NCBI RefSeq assembly: GCF_000633395.1
Contig: NZ_AYMU01000004.1
Location: forward strand, 372,001 to 436,000
Source: Pseudomonas sp. PH1b
GTDB taxonomy: Bacteria; Pseudomonadota; Gammaproteobacteria; Pseudomonadales; Pseudomonadaceae
DNA: 64,000 bases
Reading direction: 5' to 3'
Made by a program: the position numbers and the translations under genes. The notes below the pieces were generated by a model. The model made no database searches. It worked only from the letters and a program-made list of their open reading frames with translations, and was not told the origin of the DNA. Position 1 is the stretch's first letter; each line of letters starts with the position of its first letter. Positions 43,680-52,277 of the stretch are shown piece by piece.

Positions 43680-45455
43680 ATGCCCGATAAGGCGTTGGCC
43701 GAAGAGCAGCGCCTGGCTGCCCTGTATGCATTGGAGTTGCTGGACACGGCCCGGTGCGAACGCTTTGATCGTATCTGCCGTCTGGCCGCGGAATACTTCA
43801 AGGTGCCCACGGCGCTGATCACCCTGGTGGATCGCGACCGACAGTGGTTCAAGTCGCGGGTCGGCTTCGTTGCCGAACAGACTCCCATCGATCAGTCCTT
43901 TTGCGCCTACACGGTCAAGTCCGATGAGGTCTTCGAGGTAAGCGATGCCCGCCAGGATGTGCGTTTCCACGCCAACCCGCTGGTCACCGAGGAGCCGGGG
44001 ATCGGCTTCTATGCCGGCGCACCGCTGATCACCTCCACCGGTCACGCCATCGGCAGCCTGTGTGTGATCGACAAGCAGCCGCAATGCCTGAACGCCGCCG
44101 AGCGCCAGCATTTGCGTGACCTGGCCTCGCTGGTGATGGAGCAGATAGAGCAGCGCCAGCGCCTCACCCGTCGCGACCCGGTCAGTGGCTTGCCCAACCG
44201 TGAACAATTCCAGAGCGATCTGTACGACCTGGCGGAACAGCATCCCGGAGAAAGCCGCGTGCTGGTGCTGGTGGATGCGGTGGACATGACCGTGGCCCAT
44301 GAGCTGACCCTGGCGATGGGCATGGCGCCGTTCGAAATCATTGTGCGTTTTCTCGCCCAGCAACTGCTGACCTACCTGGGACGGCATGTGCGGGTGTATC
44401 ACGTCACGGTCAAGCGCTTCGGTTTCCTGCTGCCGGTCGGCCCCGGGATCGAGCGTTTTCTCGAGGGCCTGGTGCGGCGATTGCGGCGCCAGCCGCCGGG
44501 GCTCGAGCTGCCGATGATCCCCGGGGTCTGCGCGGGGACGGTGGAGTTTTCCACGGACCGCGACGCGGTGCCGGACGTGCTGCGCAAGGCCATGTTCGCC
44601 CTGGAACTGGCGACCCTGAATCGCAGTACCTGGGCGCCCTATGACGTGGTGCGGGACCAGGCCTATCGGCGTGCCTTCAACCTGGCTTCGGACATCAGCG
44701 AAGCCCTCGACAGCGGGCAGGTCTACCTAATGTTCCAGCCGCGCTTCGCCTTGCCCGACGGCGCCCAGGTCAGCGCCGAGGCCCTGATCCGCTGGGACCA
44801 TCCGTGGCTGGGGCCGATTTCCCCGGCGGAGTTCATTCCAGTCATGGAGCGCAATGCCCTGATCCACCGGGTGACCCACTGGGTGATTAACGCAGTGCTG
44901 CACAAGTTGCACACCTGGGACTCTGGCAATGTGCAGCGCCTGTCGATCAACCTCTCGCCCCAGGATTTCGAGGACCAGGACATCGCTGATGTGCTCAGGG
45001 ATGCCTGCCGGCGTCACGGCATTGCCCCCCAGCGCCTCGAGGTGGAAATCACCGAAGGCGCCTGGCTGCGCTCCAACCCCCGGGTGCTGGATCAGTTGAG
45101 CAAGATCCGGGCGTTGGGCATGGACGTGGCCATCGATGATTTCGGCACCGGCTACAGCAACTTCGCCTACCTGCACCAGATTCCAGCCAATGTGGTGAAG
45201 CTCGACAAATCAATGGTCACCGACCTCGAGAGCAGCGCCCAGCACCAGAAGATCACCCGCTCGGTCATCGCCCTGGCCAGGGAGCTGGGCTATCGCACCG
45301 TGGCCGAAGGCATCGAGAGTTTCAAATGCCTGCAGATGCTGCGGGCCTTTGGCTGCGACGAAGCCCAGGGCTATTACCTGGCCCGGCCCATGGCTCAGGA
45401 AAAATTCCTCGCTCGCAGCGGGGCCGGGCGCTTTCCGTTGCAGGGGGGTGGCTAG
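43680..45455 (+). CDS. GAF-degenerate GGDEF-EAL c-di-GMP phosphodiesterase
   Basis: A 591-residue cytosolic protein: GAF domain (about residues 20-155), a GGDEF-like domain whose signature is replaced by KRFGF (so no cyclase activity), and an EAL domain (about 335-585). The EAL catalytic set looks intact: SAEALIRWDHP, EITEGAWL, DDFGTGYSNF, KLDKSMV, AEGIES and QGYYLARPM. It should hydrolyse c-di-GMP, possibly gated by the GAF ligand. GAGG precedes ATG 43680. Confidence 0.92.
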   Translation: MPDKALAEEQRLAALYALELLDTARCERFDRICRLAAEYFKVPTALITLVDRDRQWFKSRVGFVAEQTPIDQSFCAYTVKSDEVFEVSDARQDVRFHANPLVTEEPGIGFYAGAPLITSTGHAIGSLCVIDKQPQCLNAAERQHLRDLASLVMEQIEQRQRLTRRDPVSGLPNREQFQSDLYDLAEQHPGESRVLVLVDAVDMTVAHELTLAMGMAPFEIIVRFLAQQLLTYLGRHVRVYHVTVKRFGFLLPVGPGIERFLEGLVRRLRRQPPGLELPMIPGVCAGTVEFSTDRDAVPDVLRKAMFALELATLNRSTWAPYDVVRDQAYRRAFNLASDISEALDSGQVYLMFQPRFALPDGAQVSAEALIRWDHPWLGPISPAEFIPVMERNALIHRVTHWVINAVLHKLHTWDSGNVQRLSINLSPQDFEDQDIADVLRDACRRHGIAPQRLEVEITEGAWLRSNPRVLDQLSKIRALGMDVAIDDFGTGYSNFAYLHQIPANVVKLDKSMVTDLESSAQHQKITRSVIALARELGYRTVAEGIESFKCLQMLRAFGCDEAQGYYLARPMAQEKFLARSGAGRFPLQGGG

Positions 45456-45480
45456 AAGCCGGCAACGAGCGATGGCTGCC

Positions 45481-46209
45481 TCAACGTTGGGCAGCCACCA
45501 GCAGCAGCATTGGCCGTTCCCGCTCTTCTTCCAGCGCCGGTTGATCGAGCACCTGCTGCGCCGTGGGGCCCCACTCTTCGACATGACGAATGCTGAACCC
45601 TGTGTCGATCAGAGTGTTGAGCAGGGTGCCCAGGGTCCGGTGCTGCTTGATCACGCCTTCCGCCAGCCAATGGGTCACGCGCTCGCCTTCCTGCTGGTAG
45701 CTGTCCAGCGGCCAGGACTTGCGGCCCTGGTCATCCACCCGCCAACCCGGGTTGCGCGGAGCCATGAAGATCGGGTGCTCGATGGAGAACACCAGGCGCG
45801 CCCCGGGTACCAGGGCGGCATGGAGTTGGCTGAACAACCCGCGCAAGTCCTTGATGTAATGCAGGGCCAGGGAACTGTAGGCCAGGTCGAAGCTGCAGGT
45901 GGGCAGGCTCAGGTGTTCCAGGTCGGCCCGCTGATAATCGATGTTGGAGGCCGAGGTGCTGGCGCGGGCGTTCGCCAGCATCTTTTGCGAAACGTCCAGG
46001 CCCAGTATCTGCTGGGCTCCCTGTTCGCTGGCCCAGCGGCTGAACCAGCCGTAGCCACAGCCCAGGTCCACCACCTTGAGACCGTTCATGGCAGGCAGCA
46101 GGGCCTGCAGGGCCGGCCATTCCGGTGCCGCATCGAGGCCGCCGAGAGAGCGGCCCATCTGGCTGTAGCCCTGAAAAAAGGTTGGATCGTCGTAAATGTT
46201 CTGGGTCAT
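45481..46209 (-). CDS. Class I SAM-dependent methyltransferase
   Basis: A 242-residue methyltransferase of the Methyltransf_11/UbiE-like type. The SAM motif I is VVDLGCGYGWFSRWA (about residues 50-64), acidic motif II ILGLDVS, and motif IV FDLAYSSLALHYI. Substrate unknown. It stands alone between the EAL protein (convergent) and an SMI1/KNR4 gene (divergent). Confidence 0.9.
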   Translation of the reverse strand: MTQNIYDDPTFFQGYSQMGRSLGGLDAAPEWPALQALLPAMNGLKVVDLGCGYGWFSRWASEQGAQQILGLDVSQKMLANARASTSASNIDYQRADLEHLSLPTCSFDLAYSSLALHYIKDLRGLFSQLHAALVPGARLVFSIEHPIFMAPRNPGWRVDDQGRKSWPLDSYQQEGERVTHWLAEGVIKQHRTLGTLLNTLIDTGFSIRHVEEWGPTAQQVLDQPALEEERERPMLLLVAAQR

Positions 46210-46456
46210 GTAGCGTTTCCTTCAGACTCGTGTGCAGCCGTGGTCTCGGGCGGAGGATGCAAAAGACGTGGCTGAGGATTTTCCTCTGACCCTGTCACGG
46301 CGGATTTTCACTCAGTGTGGGTTATGCATTATCGTGCGCCACGCCTCAAACGATCAGCGTCGTCATCGACACCAACCCCACCGATACCGGTGGGTGATCG
46401 CCTGTAGGGGCCAACCGAATTCCCCGAACCCGGGTCTGTACCCTAAGCGAGGTATC

Positions 46457-46897
46457 GTGGGCAAAGCGAGAGTGATAGGCACGACAATAGAGGCCATTCA
46501 TGCTGCCGAGACGGCATTGGGGCGAACCTTGCCCAGGTCGTTTGTGAACTGGCTGCTGGAGCACAACGGCAGGGCGCTGGGCGGCCTGGAAGTGTTTCCT
46601 GTCTTTGACGCGCGTGATCCCCGCAAGACCTGGGAGTCGATAGTCCGGCATTTCCAGCAGGGCTGGCAGGCCTGGCAAGACAGCTTCTGCGGTATTGCCC
46701 TCGACTTCTCCAGCCTGCTGCCGTTCGCTCAATTCGGTACGGGCGACTATTACTGCTTCGACTACGCGGTACTGGGCGACGCCGGTGAGCCGGTCGTGGT
46801 GCTTTGGTCCCATGAGACGGGTCGAACCTGCGTCGTTGCGGATGGCTATACCGCTTTCTTGGCCAATCCTGATCGGCTGTGCCAGGCGCCTGGCTGA
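46457..46897 (+). CDS. SMI1/KNR4 family protein
   Basis: A 146-residue protein with the SMI1/KNR4 fold: IEAIHAAETALGRTLPRSFV, NWLLEHNGRALGG and the later GDYYCFDYAV. The GTG start at 46457 has GCGAGG upstream and gives a normal family length; the open frame continues 5' without support. The family includes many immunity proteins to contact-dependent toxins, but no toxin gene is adjacent, so this is an orphan. Confidence 0.78.
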   Translation: MGKARVIGTTIEAIHAAETALGRTLPRSFVNWLLEHNGRALGGLEVFPVFDARDPRKTWESIVRHFQQGWQAWQDSFCGIALDFSSLLPFAQFGTGDYYCFDYAVLGDAGEPVVVLWSHETGRTCVVADGYTAFLANPDRLCQAPG

Positions 46898-47059
46898 TGC
46901 GCCCTTGGCAAAGGTCGATGCTGAAACAGCGGCACCCCGATCATCTGCATGAGGCGTGGGCTGGATTCGCTAGGTTTGCTGCTGGGGGAGAGAAGATCGT
47001 TTGAATGAACGACTTGAGAAGCTTCTACAGATATCTGCGCAAACCGCAGATTGGGGAAG

Positions 47060-47133
47060 TGGAGCGGGTGAAGGGAATCGAACCCTCGTTATCAGCTTGG
47101 GAAGCTGGAGTAATGCCATTATACGACACCCGC
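47060..47133 (-). tRNA. tRNA-Gly (anticodon CCC)
   Basis: The minus strand folds as a 74-nt tRNA ending in encoded CCA: acceptor GCGGGTG/CACCCGC, T-arm GAGGG-TTCGATT-CCCTT, anticodon loop TTCCCAA read as CCC. The outer pair of the anticodon stem (CCAGC/GCTGA) is a C-A mismatch. Confidence 0.92.
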
Positions 47134-47289
47134 TCGAACGGCTGACTTTGTACCAGATATGGCCAGGGATTTGAAGTTTTTCTTTATCTGACTTGTGCTT
47201 GCGCGTTTCTCTGGGGCGTTGCAGATCCGTCAAACAGCCAGAAAACCGTAGGCTTTCAAGGCTGGCTGACGGTCTGCGCTAACGCTATT

Positions 47290-48174
47290 TCAGATGGCCA
47301 GTGCATGCTGATCCTGAGGCTGGTGGGGACGCAAACGACCGTCGTGCTGACCCGGCCTGAGGAACTCCAGCAGTGCCTGGCGGCTGTCGCGGCAGGCTGC
47401 CTTGTGTTCCATGTCGAGAAAGTGACCGGTGGCCCGAATGGTGCTGAAGCTGGAATGCGGCACATGGTTGGCGAACAACCGAGCGTCGTTGGCCGAGGTA
47501 TATTCGTCCCATTCGCCGTTGACGAACAGCACCGGGACCTGGATGTTCTTCGCCGCCTTGAGGTAGCACTGGCGGTCGCTGTTGAGCACATGGCTGATGT
47601 GGAAGTGCATCTGCCCGTATTCATGCTCGGCCAGGCTGCTGACGTGGCGATAGTTGAAGCGCTTGAACAGCGACGGCAGGTGCTTGCCGATGGTGTCGTT
47701 GACCAGGTGCCCGACCCGGTGGCGGTCGAGGTTGCCCAGGTAATCGACGCCACGCTCCAGGTAGTCGCGCATCGGTTCGTTGATCACCGGCGAGAATGAG
47801 CTGATCACCGCCTTCTCGATACGCCGCGGGCGCTGGGCCAGGGCCTGCAAGGTGGCGGCACCGCCCCAGGAGAACGACAGCACATGCTCGGCGCAGAAGT
47901 GTTCGATCAGCTCCAGCAGGATCTGCCCCTCGACTTCCTTGGTGAGCATCCGTTCGTGCTTGTTGTGGATCTTGGACCGGCCGGCGTACGGCTGGTCGTA
48001 GAGCACCACGTTGAACTGCGGGTGAAGGTTTTTCACGGTCTGGGCAAAAGACGCAGTGGTGGCCATCGAGCCGTTGACCAGAATGATGGTCTTGTCTGCG
48101 GCTTCTGCGCGATAGAACTCCGTGTAAACCCGATACTGACCTTGTATATCCAGCACAGCGATTTCTGGCCTCAT
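47290..48174 (-). CDS. phaG: PhaG, (R)-3-hydroxyacyl-ACP thioesterase/transacylase
   Basis: A 294-residue alpha/beta hydrolase linking fatty-acid synthesis to medium-chain polyhydroxyalkanoate by releasing or transferring 3-hydroxyacyl chains from ACP. From MRPEIAVLDIQGQYRVYTEF to the end (...DQHALAI) it parallels P. putida PhaG. The nucleophile is in SFSWGGAATL, the acid in GEWDEYTS and the His in ATGHFLDME. RhlA (rhamnolipid precursor synthase) is a close relative, but the N- and C-termini favour PhaG. ATG 48174 has AGGAG upstream. Confidence 0.92.
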   Translation of the reverse strand: MRPEIAVLDIQGQYRVYTEFYRAEAADKTIILVNGSMATTASFAQTVKNLHPQFNVVLYDQPYAGRSKIHNKHERMLTKEVEGQILLELIEHFCAEHVLSFSWGGAATLQALAQRPRRIEKAVISSFSPVINEPMRDYLERGVDYLGNLDRHRVGHLVNDTIGKHLPSLFKRFNYRHVSSLAEHEYGQMHFHISHVLNSDRQCYLKAAKNIQVPVLFVNGEWDEYTSANDARLFANHVPHSSFSTIRATGHFLDMEHKAACRDSRQALLEFLRPGQHDGRLRPHQPQDQHALAI

Positions 48175-48498
48175 GTCATAAGACTCCTGGCAAGCGGGTA
48201 TGCGCGCAACTCGAGTGTGCGCGGGCAATGTGACAGGTAGGCATACGCCTGGAATCGGAGCCCATGTCGATCCGGTAAGGCAGATCGACGGGTGTTGTTA
48301 TAGGCGGGCGGTTTACCGGGGGAATGCAGAGCAGGCAGGGCTCAGGCCGGCAAAAGGTTTCTTAGATGTGTGGTGGTGACTGATCGGTCACAATTCGGCC
48401 GACGGACTGATTCAAGCAGGGCATCGGTGAACCTGCAAGTGCATTGGACAAATTGTTCGACAGCTTCTGCCCAGCGGTCATGCACCGGGGCCGGGTCG
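48175..48498. other. Intergenic region upstream of phaG
   Basis: A 324-bp stretch between the phaG start and the rsuA stop, both genes on the minus strand. It must hold the phaG promoter. No gene, repeat or clear regulatory motif was seen. Confidence 0.4.
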
Positions 48499-49191
48499 TC
48501 AGATCAGGCGGATTTCATCACCGCTCAGGGCCCGGTATTCGCCCGGTGCGAGGCGTTCGTCCAGGGTCAGCGGGCCCATGCGTTCCCGGTGCAGGCGCAC
48601 GACCTTGTTGTTGAAGTGACCGAACATGCGCTTGACCTGATGGTAGCGGCCTTCGACGATGCTCAGTCTGGCACTGCGGGGGCCGAGGATCTGCAGGTCC
48701 GCGGGCAGGGTGGTGAGGTCCTCGAAGGCGAAATACAGACCCTGGGCAAAGGTCTCGATGTATTCCGGGCCAATCTCCTGTTCGGTCTCCACGTAGTACA
48801 GCTTGGGCAGTTTGGTCTGGGGTTGGGTCAGGCGCCGCGACCAGCTGCCGTCGTTGGTGATCAGCATCAGCCCGGTGGTGTTGTAGTCCAGGCGCCCGGC
48901 GATGTGCAGCTCTTGCGGGTCCGGCTCGTGGAGCAGATCCAGCACGGTTCTGTGCTCGGGGTCGCGGGTGGCGCTGACGCAGCCCATGGGCTTGTGCAGC
49001 ATGAAATAGCGCGCCGGTTTGCCGGCCTGGAGCACTTCCTCATCCAGCTCTACGCGACTGAACTCGCGGACTTCGGCCTTGGGATCGGCCACCGGCTGGC
49101 CGTCGATGCGGATGCGGCGTTGCACCAGCAACAGGCGCACCTGCTGACGGTTGAAACGGGGCAGGTTGCTGAGGAAGCGGTCAATGCGCAT
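48499..49191 (-). CDS. rsuA: 16S rRNA pseudouridine(516) synthase RsuA
   Basis: A 230-residue pseudouridine synthase: N-terminal S4-like RNA-binding domain (residues 1-60, MRIDRFLSNLPRFNRQQVR) and catalytic domain with the Asp of IAGRLDYNTTGLMLI (about residue 102). KLYYVETE and EGRYHQVKRMFGH are also RsuA-type. It should modify U516 of 16S rRNA. A paralogous function on 23S rRNA (RluE/RluB) is less likely given size and motif wording. Confidence 0.9.
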   Translation of the reverse strand: MRIDRFLSNLPRFNRQQVRLLLVQRRIRIDGQPVADPKAEVREFSRVELDEEVLQAGKPARYFMLHKPMGCVSATRDPEHRTVLDLLHEPDPQELHIAGRLDYNTTGLMLITNDGSWSRRLTQPQTKLPKLYYVETEQEIGPEYIETFAQGLYFAFEDLTTLPADLQILGPRSARLSIVEGRYHQVKRMFGHFNNKVVRLHRERMGPLTLDERLAPGEYRALSGDEIRLI

Positions 49192-49224
49192 GGTGATCGG
49201 CGGCTGGGGGCATGGTGAGGTGAT

Positions 49225-49443
49225 TCAGGAGCGCGGCAAGGTGCCGGCGCGCAACTGCGCATCGACCCCAGCGCAACGGGGGCACAGGCAGGAGCGGTTG
49301 CGCAGTTGTGGCGGCAAGGCTTCGATGATGGCCGGATCGATGCTCACGCTGTAGCACCAGCAGGCTTGGTCCGCCGTGCGCGGGTCGGCCAGGGTGCAGT
49401 CGTTGCGGGCACCGCAGGCCGGGCAGAGTTCAGGTTCATTCAT
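49225..49443 (-). CDS. Cysteine-rich CWC family protein
   Basis: A 72-residue protein starting MNEPELCPACGARNDCTLAD. Eight cysteines sit in paired CxxC-like arrangements (CPAC, CWC, CLCPRC), matching the cysteine-rich CWC family and implying zinc or metal binding. ATG 49443 overlaps the stop of the upstream GGDEF gene by 8 bp, so translation is coupled. Function unknown. Confidence 0.85.
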   Translation of the reverse strand: MNEPELCPACGARNDCTLADPRTADQACWCYSVSIDPAIIEALPPQLRNRSCLCPRCAGVDAQLRAGTLPRS

Positions 49444-50923
49444 GGCTGGAGTGAGGCATTTCCACGCAGGTTCGATTACGTCCACCCTGCTTGGCACGGT
49501 ACATCGCATGGTCGGCACGGGACAGCAGGCTGTGCAGGGTGTCTTCCGATTGCAGAGCGGTCAAGCCGATGCTGACGGTCAGTTGCAAGGGTTGCCCTTC
49601 ATAGTAGTAGCGCTGCTGCTCGGTGAGCAGACGGATTTTCTCGGCGATCTCCAGGGCGATGCTGCCTTTGGTGTCCTTGAGCAGGACGATGAACTCCTCG
49701 CCGCCCCAGCGGCAGACGATGTCGGACTGACGCAGGCAGTCCTGCAGGTCCCGGGCGAAACCACTGAGCACCTGGTCCCCGGCCAGGTGGCCGTAGGTGT
49801 CGTTGAGGCGCTTGAAATGATCCAGGTCCAGCAGCAAGGCGCAGAGGGGCGTGAAGTCGCGCCGTGCCTCCAACAGGGCCTGGGCTGCCAGCAGGTCGAA
49901 ACCGCGGCGGTTGGGCAGCCGGGTCAGGCTGTCGAGGGTGGCCTGGGACTCGATCCTGCGCTGGTAGCGGCGCACCACGGCGCTGAGCAGGATCAGGACA
50001 ATGGCGGTGATCACCAGGCAGATCAGCAGGTTCAGGTACAACGACTGGCGAATGCTGTTCAGGGCGCCGTCTTCTCGCTTGTCGACGAACAGGTACCAGT
50101 TCAGTTCCGGAATGAAGCGCACGTTGAGAAAGTGCCCCTGGCCCTGGACCGAGTATTCATAGCTGCCGCTATGGGGCTTGGGCAGTTGGGCCATGAGTTC
50201 CTTCAGGCTGTCGAGGTCGTGCAGGGACTGGCCGCTGCGAGCACCCTGGGGCCCGCCGTCGGCCCCGGTAAGGACGATGCGGCCGAAGGTGTCGACGAAG
50301 TACACACTGCGCTGGTAGCGCTGCTGGTACTTGTCGATCAGCTTGATCACCGCGTCCACGGTCAAGCCGACCCCGGCCGCACCGATGAAGCGGTCCTGAT
50401 AGTCGTAGACCTTGTAGTTGATGAAGAAGGTCAGCTTGTCCTGGTTGGCCAGGTCCGGGTCGACGTTGATCTCGTAGGGCGTGGCCATGTCGCGCACGCG
50501 AAAGTACCAGGCGTCCCGCGGCTCATCGACCTTGACCTTCTTCAGCACGCCCTTGGCCTGGTAGTAGGTGAGGCTGGTGTTGGAGACAAAGAACGCGGTG
50601 TAGGCGGCGTAGTGGGTCATGACCTCGTTGAGGTAGCGGGTCATCTGGCTGGGGTCGCGTTCGCCGGCCACCACCCAGTCACGCATGAAGGTGTCGCGGG
50701 CCATCATCGATGAGATGAGGACCGGTCGTACCAGGTCCTTCTGGATTTCCGAGTACACCGTGTCGGAGGTCAGCGGCAGTTCGGTGTTGACGATGCTGTC
50801 GCGAATCGAGTCCCGCGAGGCGTAGTAGCTGAGCAGCGAGGTGGCGAGAAAACCACTGCCCAGCAGAGCGATCAGGACCAGCACCAGGGATCGTTGTGAA
50901 TACAGGGGAGAACGAAGCAGCAT
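49436..50923 (-). CDS. Membrane diguanylate cyclase with dCache-type sensor
   Basis: A 495-residue protein: TM1 (about residues 12-35), a long periplasmic dCache-like sensor (about 40-300, with DAWYFRVRDMATPYEINVDP and GAAGVGLTVDAVIKLI), TM2 (LLICLVITAIVLILLSAVV) and a GGDEF domain. The active site is RWGGEEFIVLL and the I-site RQSD sits five residues earlier, so it should make c-di-GMP in response to a periplasmic ligand. ATG 50923 is chosen as MLLRSPLYSQR. Confidence 0.93.
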   Translation of the reverse strand: MLLRSPLYSQRSLVLVLIALLGSGFLATSLLSYYASRDSIRDSIVNTELPLTSDTVYSEIQKDLVRPVLISSMMARDTFMRDWVVAGERDPSQMTRYLNEVMTHYAAYTAFFVSNTSLTYYQAKGVLKKVKVDEPRDAWYFRVRDMATPYEINVDPDLANQDKLTFFINYKVYDYQDRFIGAAGVGLTVDAVIKLIDKYQQRYQRSVYFVDTFGRIVLTGADGGPQGARSGQSLHDLDSLKELMAQLPKPHSGSYEYSVQGQGHFLNVRFIPELNWYLFVDKREDGALNSIRQSLYLNLLICLVITAIVLILLSAVVRRYQRRIESQATLDSLTRLPNRRGFDLLAAQALLEARRDFTPLCALLLDLDHFKRLNDTYGHLAGDQVLSGFARDLQDCLRQSDIVCRWGGEEFIVLLKDTKGSIALEIAEKIRLLTEQQRYYYEGQPLQLTVSIGLTALQSEDTLHSLLSRADHAMYRAKQGGRNRTCVEMPHSSHE

Positions 50924-51248
50924 GGTGATTCCGTGATAGTGGCCCAATGACGCATTCTAGTGGCAGCGCTGGAAAATAACTTGCTGATCACGGCATGAAA
51001 TTGTCTCGGGATTGACACCAATGATGGGCTCGAGAAATGCCTATGGGGCTGTCTCCCGGTATTGCTGCAAGGCGCTTGTCGTCCAGTGGCGGTGCTGCAG
51101 ATGCCACCGGTCGGGCGGGTAGGAGGTGTGGCGTTGCGCGACGCACCGCAGGGGCTTTTTGCAGTCTGATGTGATGTCAGTCATCGCCGTATCGGCTGAC
51201 GCTGCCCAGCTTCGCTGGCGCGGCTTGCATGCGGCCCGGGAGGCGGCC
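50924..51248. other. Divergent intergenic region with conserved lipoprotein leader
   Basis: A 325-bp stretch between the diguanylate cyclase (minus) and the first Tyr/Gly-rich lipoprotein (plus). Its last 90 bp (about 51160-51248) closely resemble the bases before the second lipoprotein gene (about 51670-51758), showing that the leader was duplicated with the gene. No tRNA or separate gene seen. Confidence 0.55.
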
Positions 51249-51482
51249 ATGTTCCGTCGAATCCTGTTCGGTGTCGTGCTTGGGTTGAGTCTGTCTGCCT
51301 GTGTGCCCTATTACGTCGGTCCGGGTTATTACCGCAGCGATGTGTACGCGGTGCCGGGTCCTTACTACTACGGGGGCGGGCCTTATTATCGAGGCTGGTA
51401 CGGCCCCCACTATTACCGTCCGTACCATTACGGCGGCTACGGTCCGCGCTATTACGGTGGCTACCGGCGCTGGCACCACTAG
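51249..51482 (+). CDS. Small Tyr/Gly-rich lipoprotein
   Basis: A 77-residue lipoprotein: signal MFRRILFGVVLGLSLSAC with lipobox LSAC. The mature part is dominated by Tyr, Gly and Pro (YYYGGGPYYRGWYGPHYY and similar) and ends in RRWHH. GGGAGG precedes ATG 51249. It is paralogous to the next gene, sharing signal, composition and leader DNA. Such proteins are envelope-anchored and of unknown role. Confidence 0.8.
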   Translation: MFRRILFGVVLGLSLSACVPYYVGPGYYRSDVYAVPGPYYYGGGPYYRGWYGPHYYRPYHYGGYGPRYYGGYRRWHH

Positions 51483-51758
51483 TCGACGACAAGAGCCATG
51501 CAACAGGCCTGGGTCCCAGGGGGGGGCAGGGGGCTAGAGGTCGAGTGTCATTGCAAGCAGCGGCGTTCTGGCAGCAGGCGCCGCTTTTTTGTGACGCTGG
51601 AAAACCGCCGCGAATGGTTGCCGCGGGACTTGTATCAATGTGTTGCTAAAATCGCACCCGACGGGGTTTTCGCGGTCAGATGTTGCGTCAGTCAGCCATT
51701 GCTGATTGCCGCCTGCCAGCGTCGCTGGTGTGGCTTCTTCGCGGTCCAGGAGGCCGCC

Positions 51759-52163
51759 ATGTATCGCCGACTTCTACTGATTGCATTACTGGGTCTGAGT
51801 CTTTCTGCCTGTGCTCCCTATTACGGTGGAGGTTCCGGCTACTACAGCTCAGAGGTCTATAGCGCGCCTGCGCCGACCTATTACTACGGCGGCGGGTCTT
51901 CCTATTACTCCACGGGCCGCAACTACTACCCGCCGCGCTACTACGCCCCGGCCCCGCGTTATTACCAACCGGCGCCACGCTACTATCAGGCACCACGTGC
52001 GGTGTACCGGCCTTATCCGAACCAGGGATGGGGAAACCAGAACCGACACAGTTGGAACAGCAATGGCGGCAATCGGGACTGGGGCGGTCACGGTGGCCGA
52101 GACAATCATGACCGTGGCGACCGTGGCCGGGGTGATCATGGTCGGGGCGGTCGTGGCCATTGA
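51759..52163 (+). CDS. Small Tyr/Gly-rich lipoprotein with Gly-Arg-His tail
   Basis: A 134-residue lipoprotein: signal MYRRLLLIALLGLSLSAC with lipobox LSAC. It has a Tyr/Pro-rich middle with RYYxPAPRYYQPAPRYYQ-type repeats, and a C-terminal Gly/Arg/Asp/His-rich tail (RGDHGRGGRGH at the end). It is a tandem paralogue of the gene 276 bp upstream but with a longer, charged tail. The tail could bind metal or nucleic acid; function unknown. Confidence 0.8.
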   Translation: MYRRLLLIALLGLSLSACAPYYGGGSGYYSSEVYSAPAPTYYYGGGSSYYSTGRNYYPPRYYAPAPRYYQPAPRYYQAPRAVYRPYPNQGWGNQNRHSWNSNGGNRDWGGHGGRDNHDRGDRGRGDHGRGGRGH

Positions 52164-52277
52164 TACCGAGGCTTGAGCGCTGGTTGCCGCCACGGCAAGC
52201 GGGCCGGGCGGCATCAGCAGGCGGGGGACGCTTGTGCTCCGTGCGGAGCCTTCAGTACAGGCTCCGCAGCAGTGCTT

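Noticed and set aside
47290..48174. RhlA (rhamnolipid precursor synthase)
   Set aside because: The N-terminal MRPEIAVLDIQGQYRVYTEF and C-terminal HALAI match PhaG; no rhlB or rhlC follows.
49376..50713. 445-codon open frame on the plus strand
   Set aside because: Antisense shadow of the dCache-GGDEF gene, which has intact GGEEF and I-site motifs.
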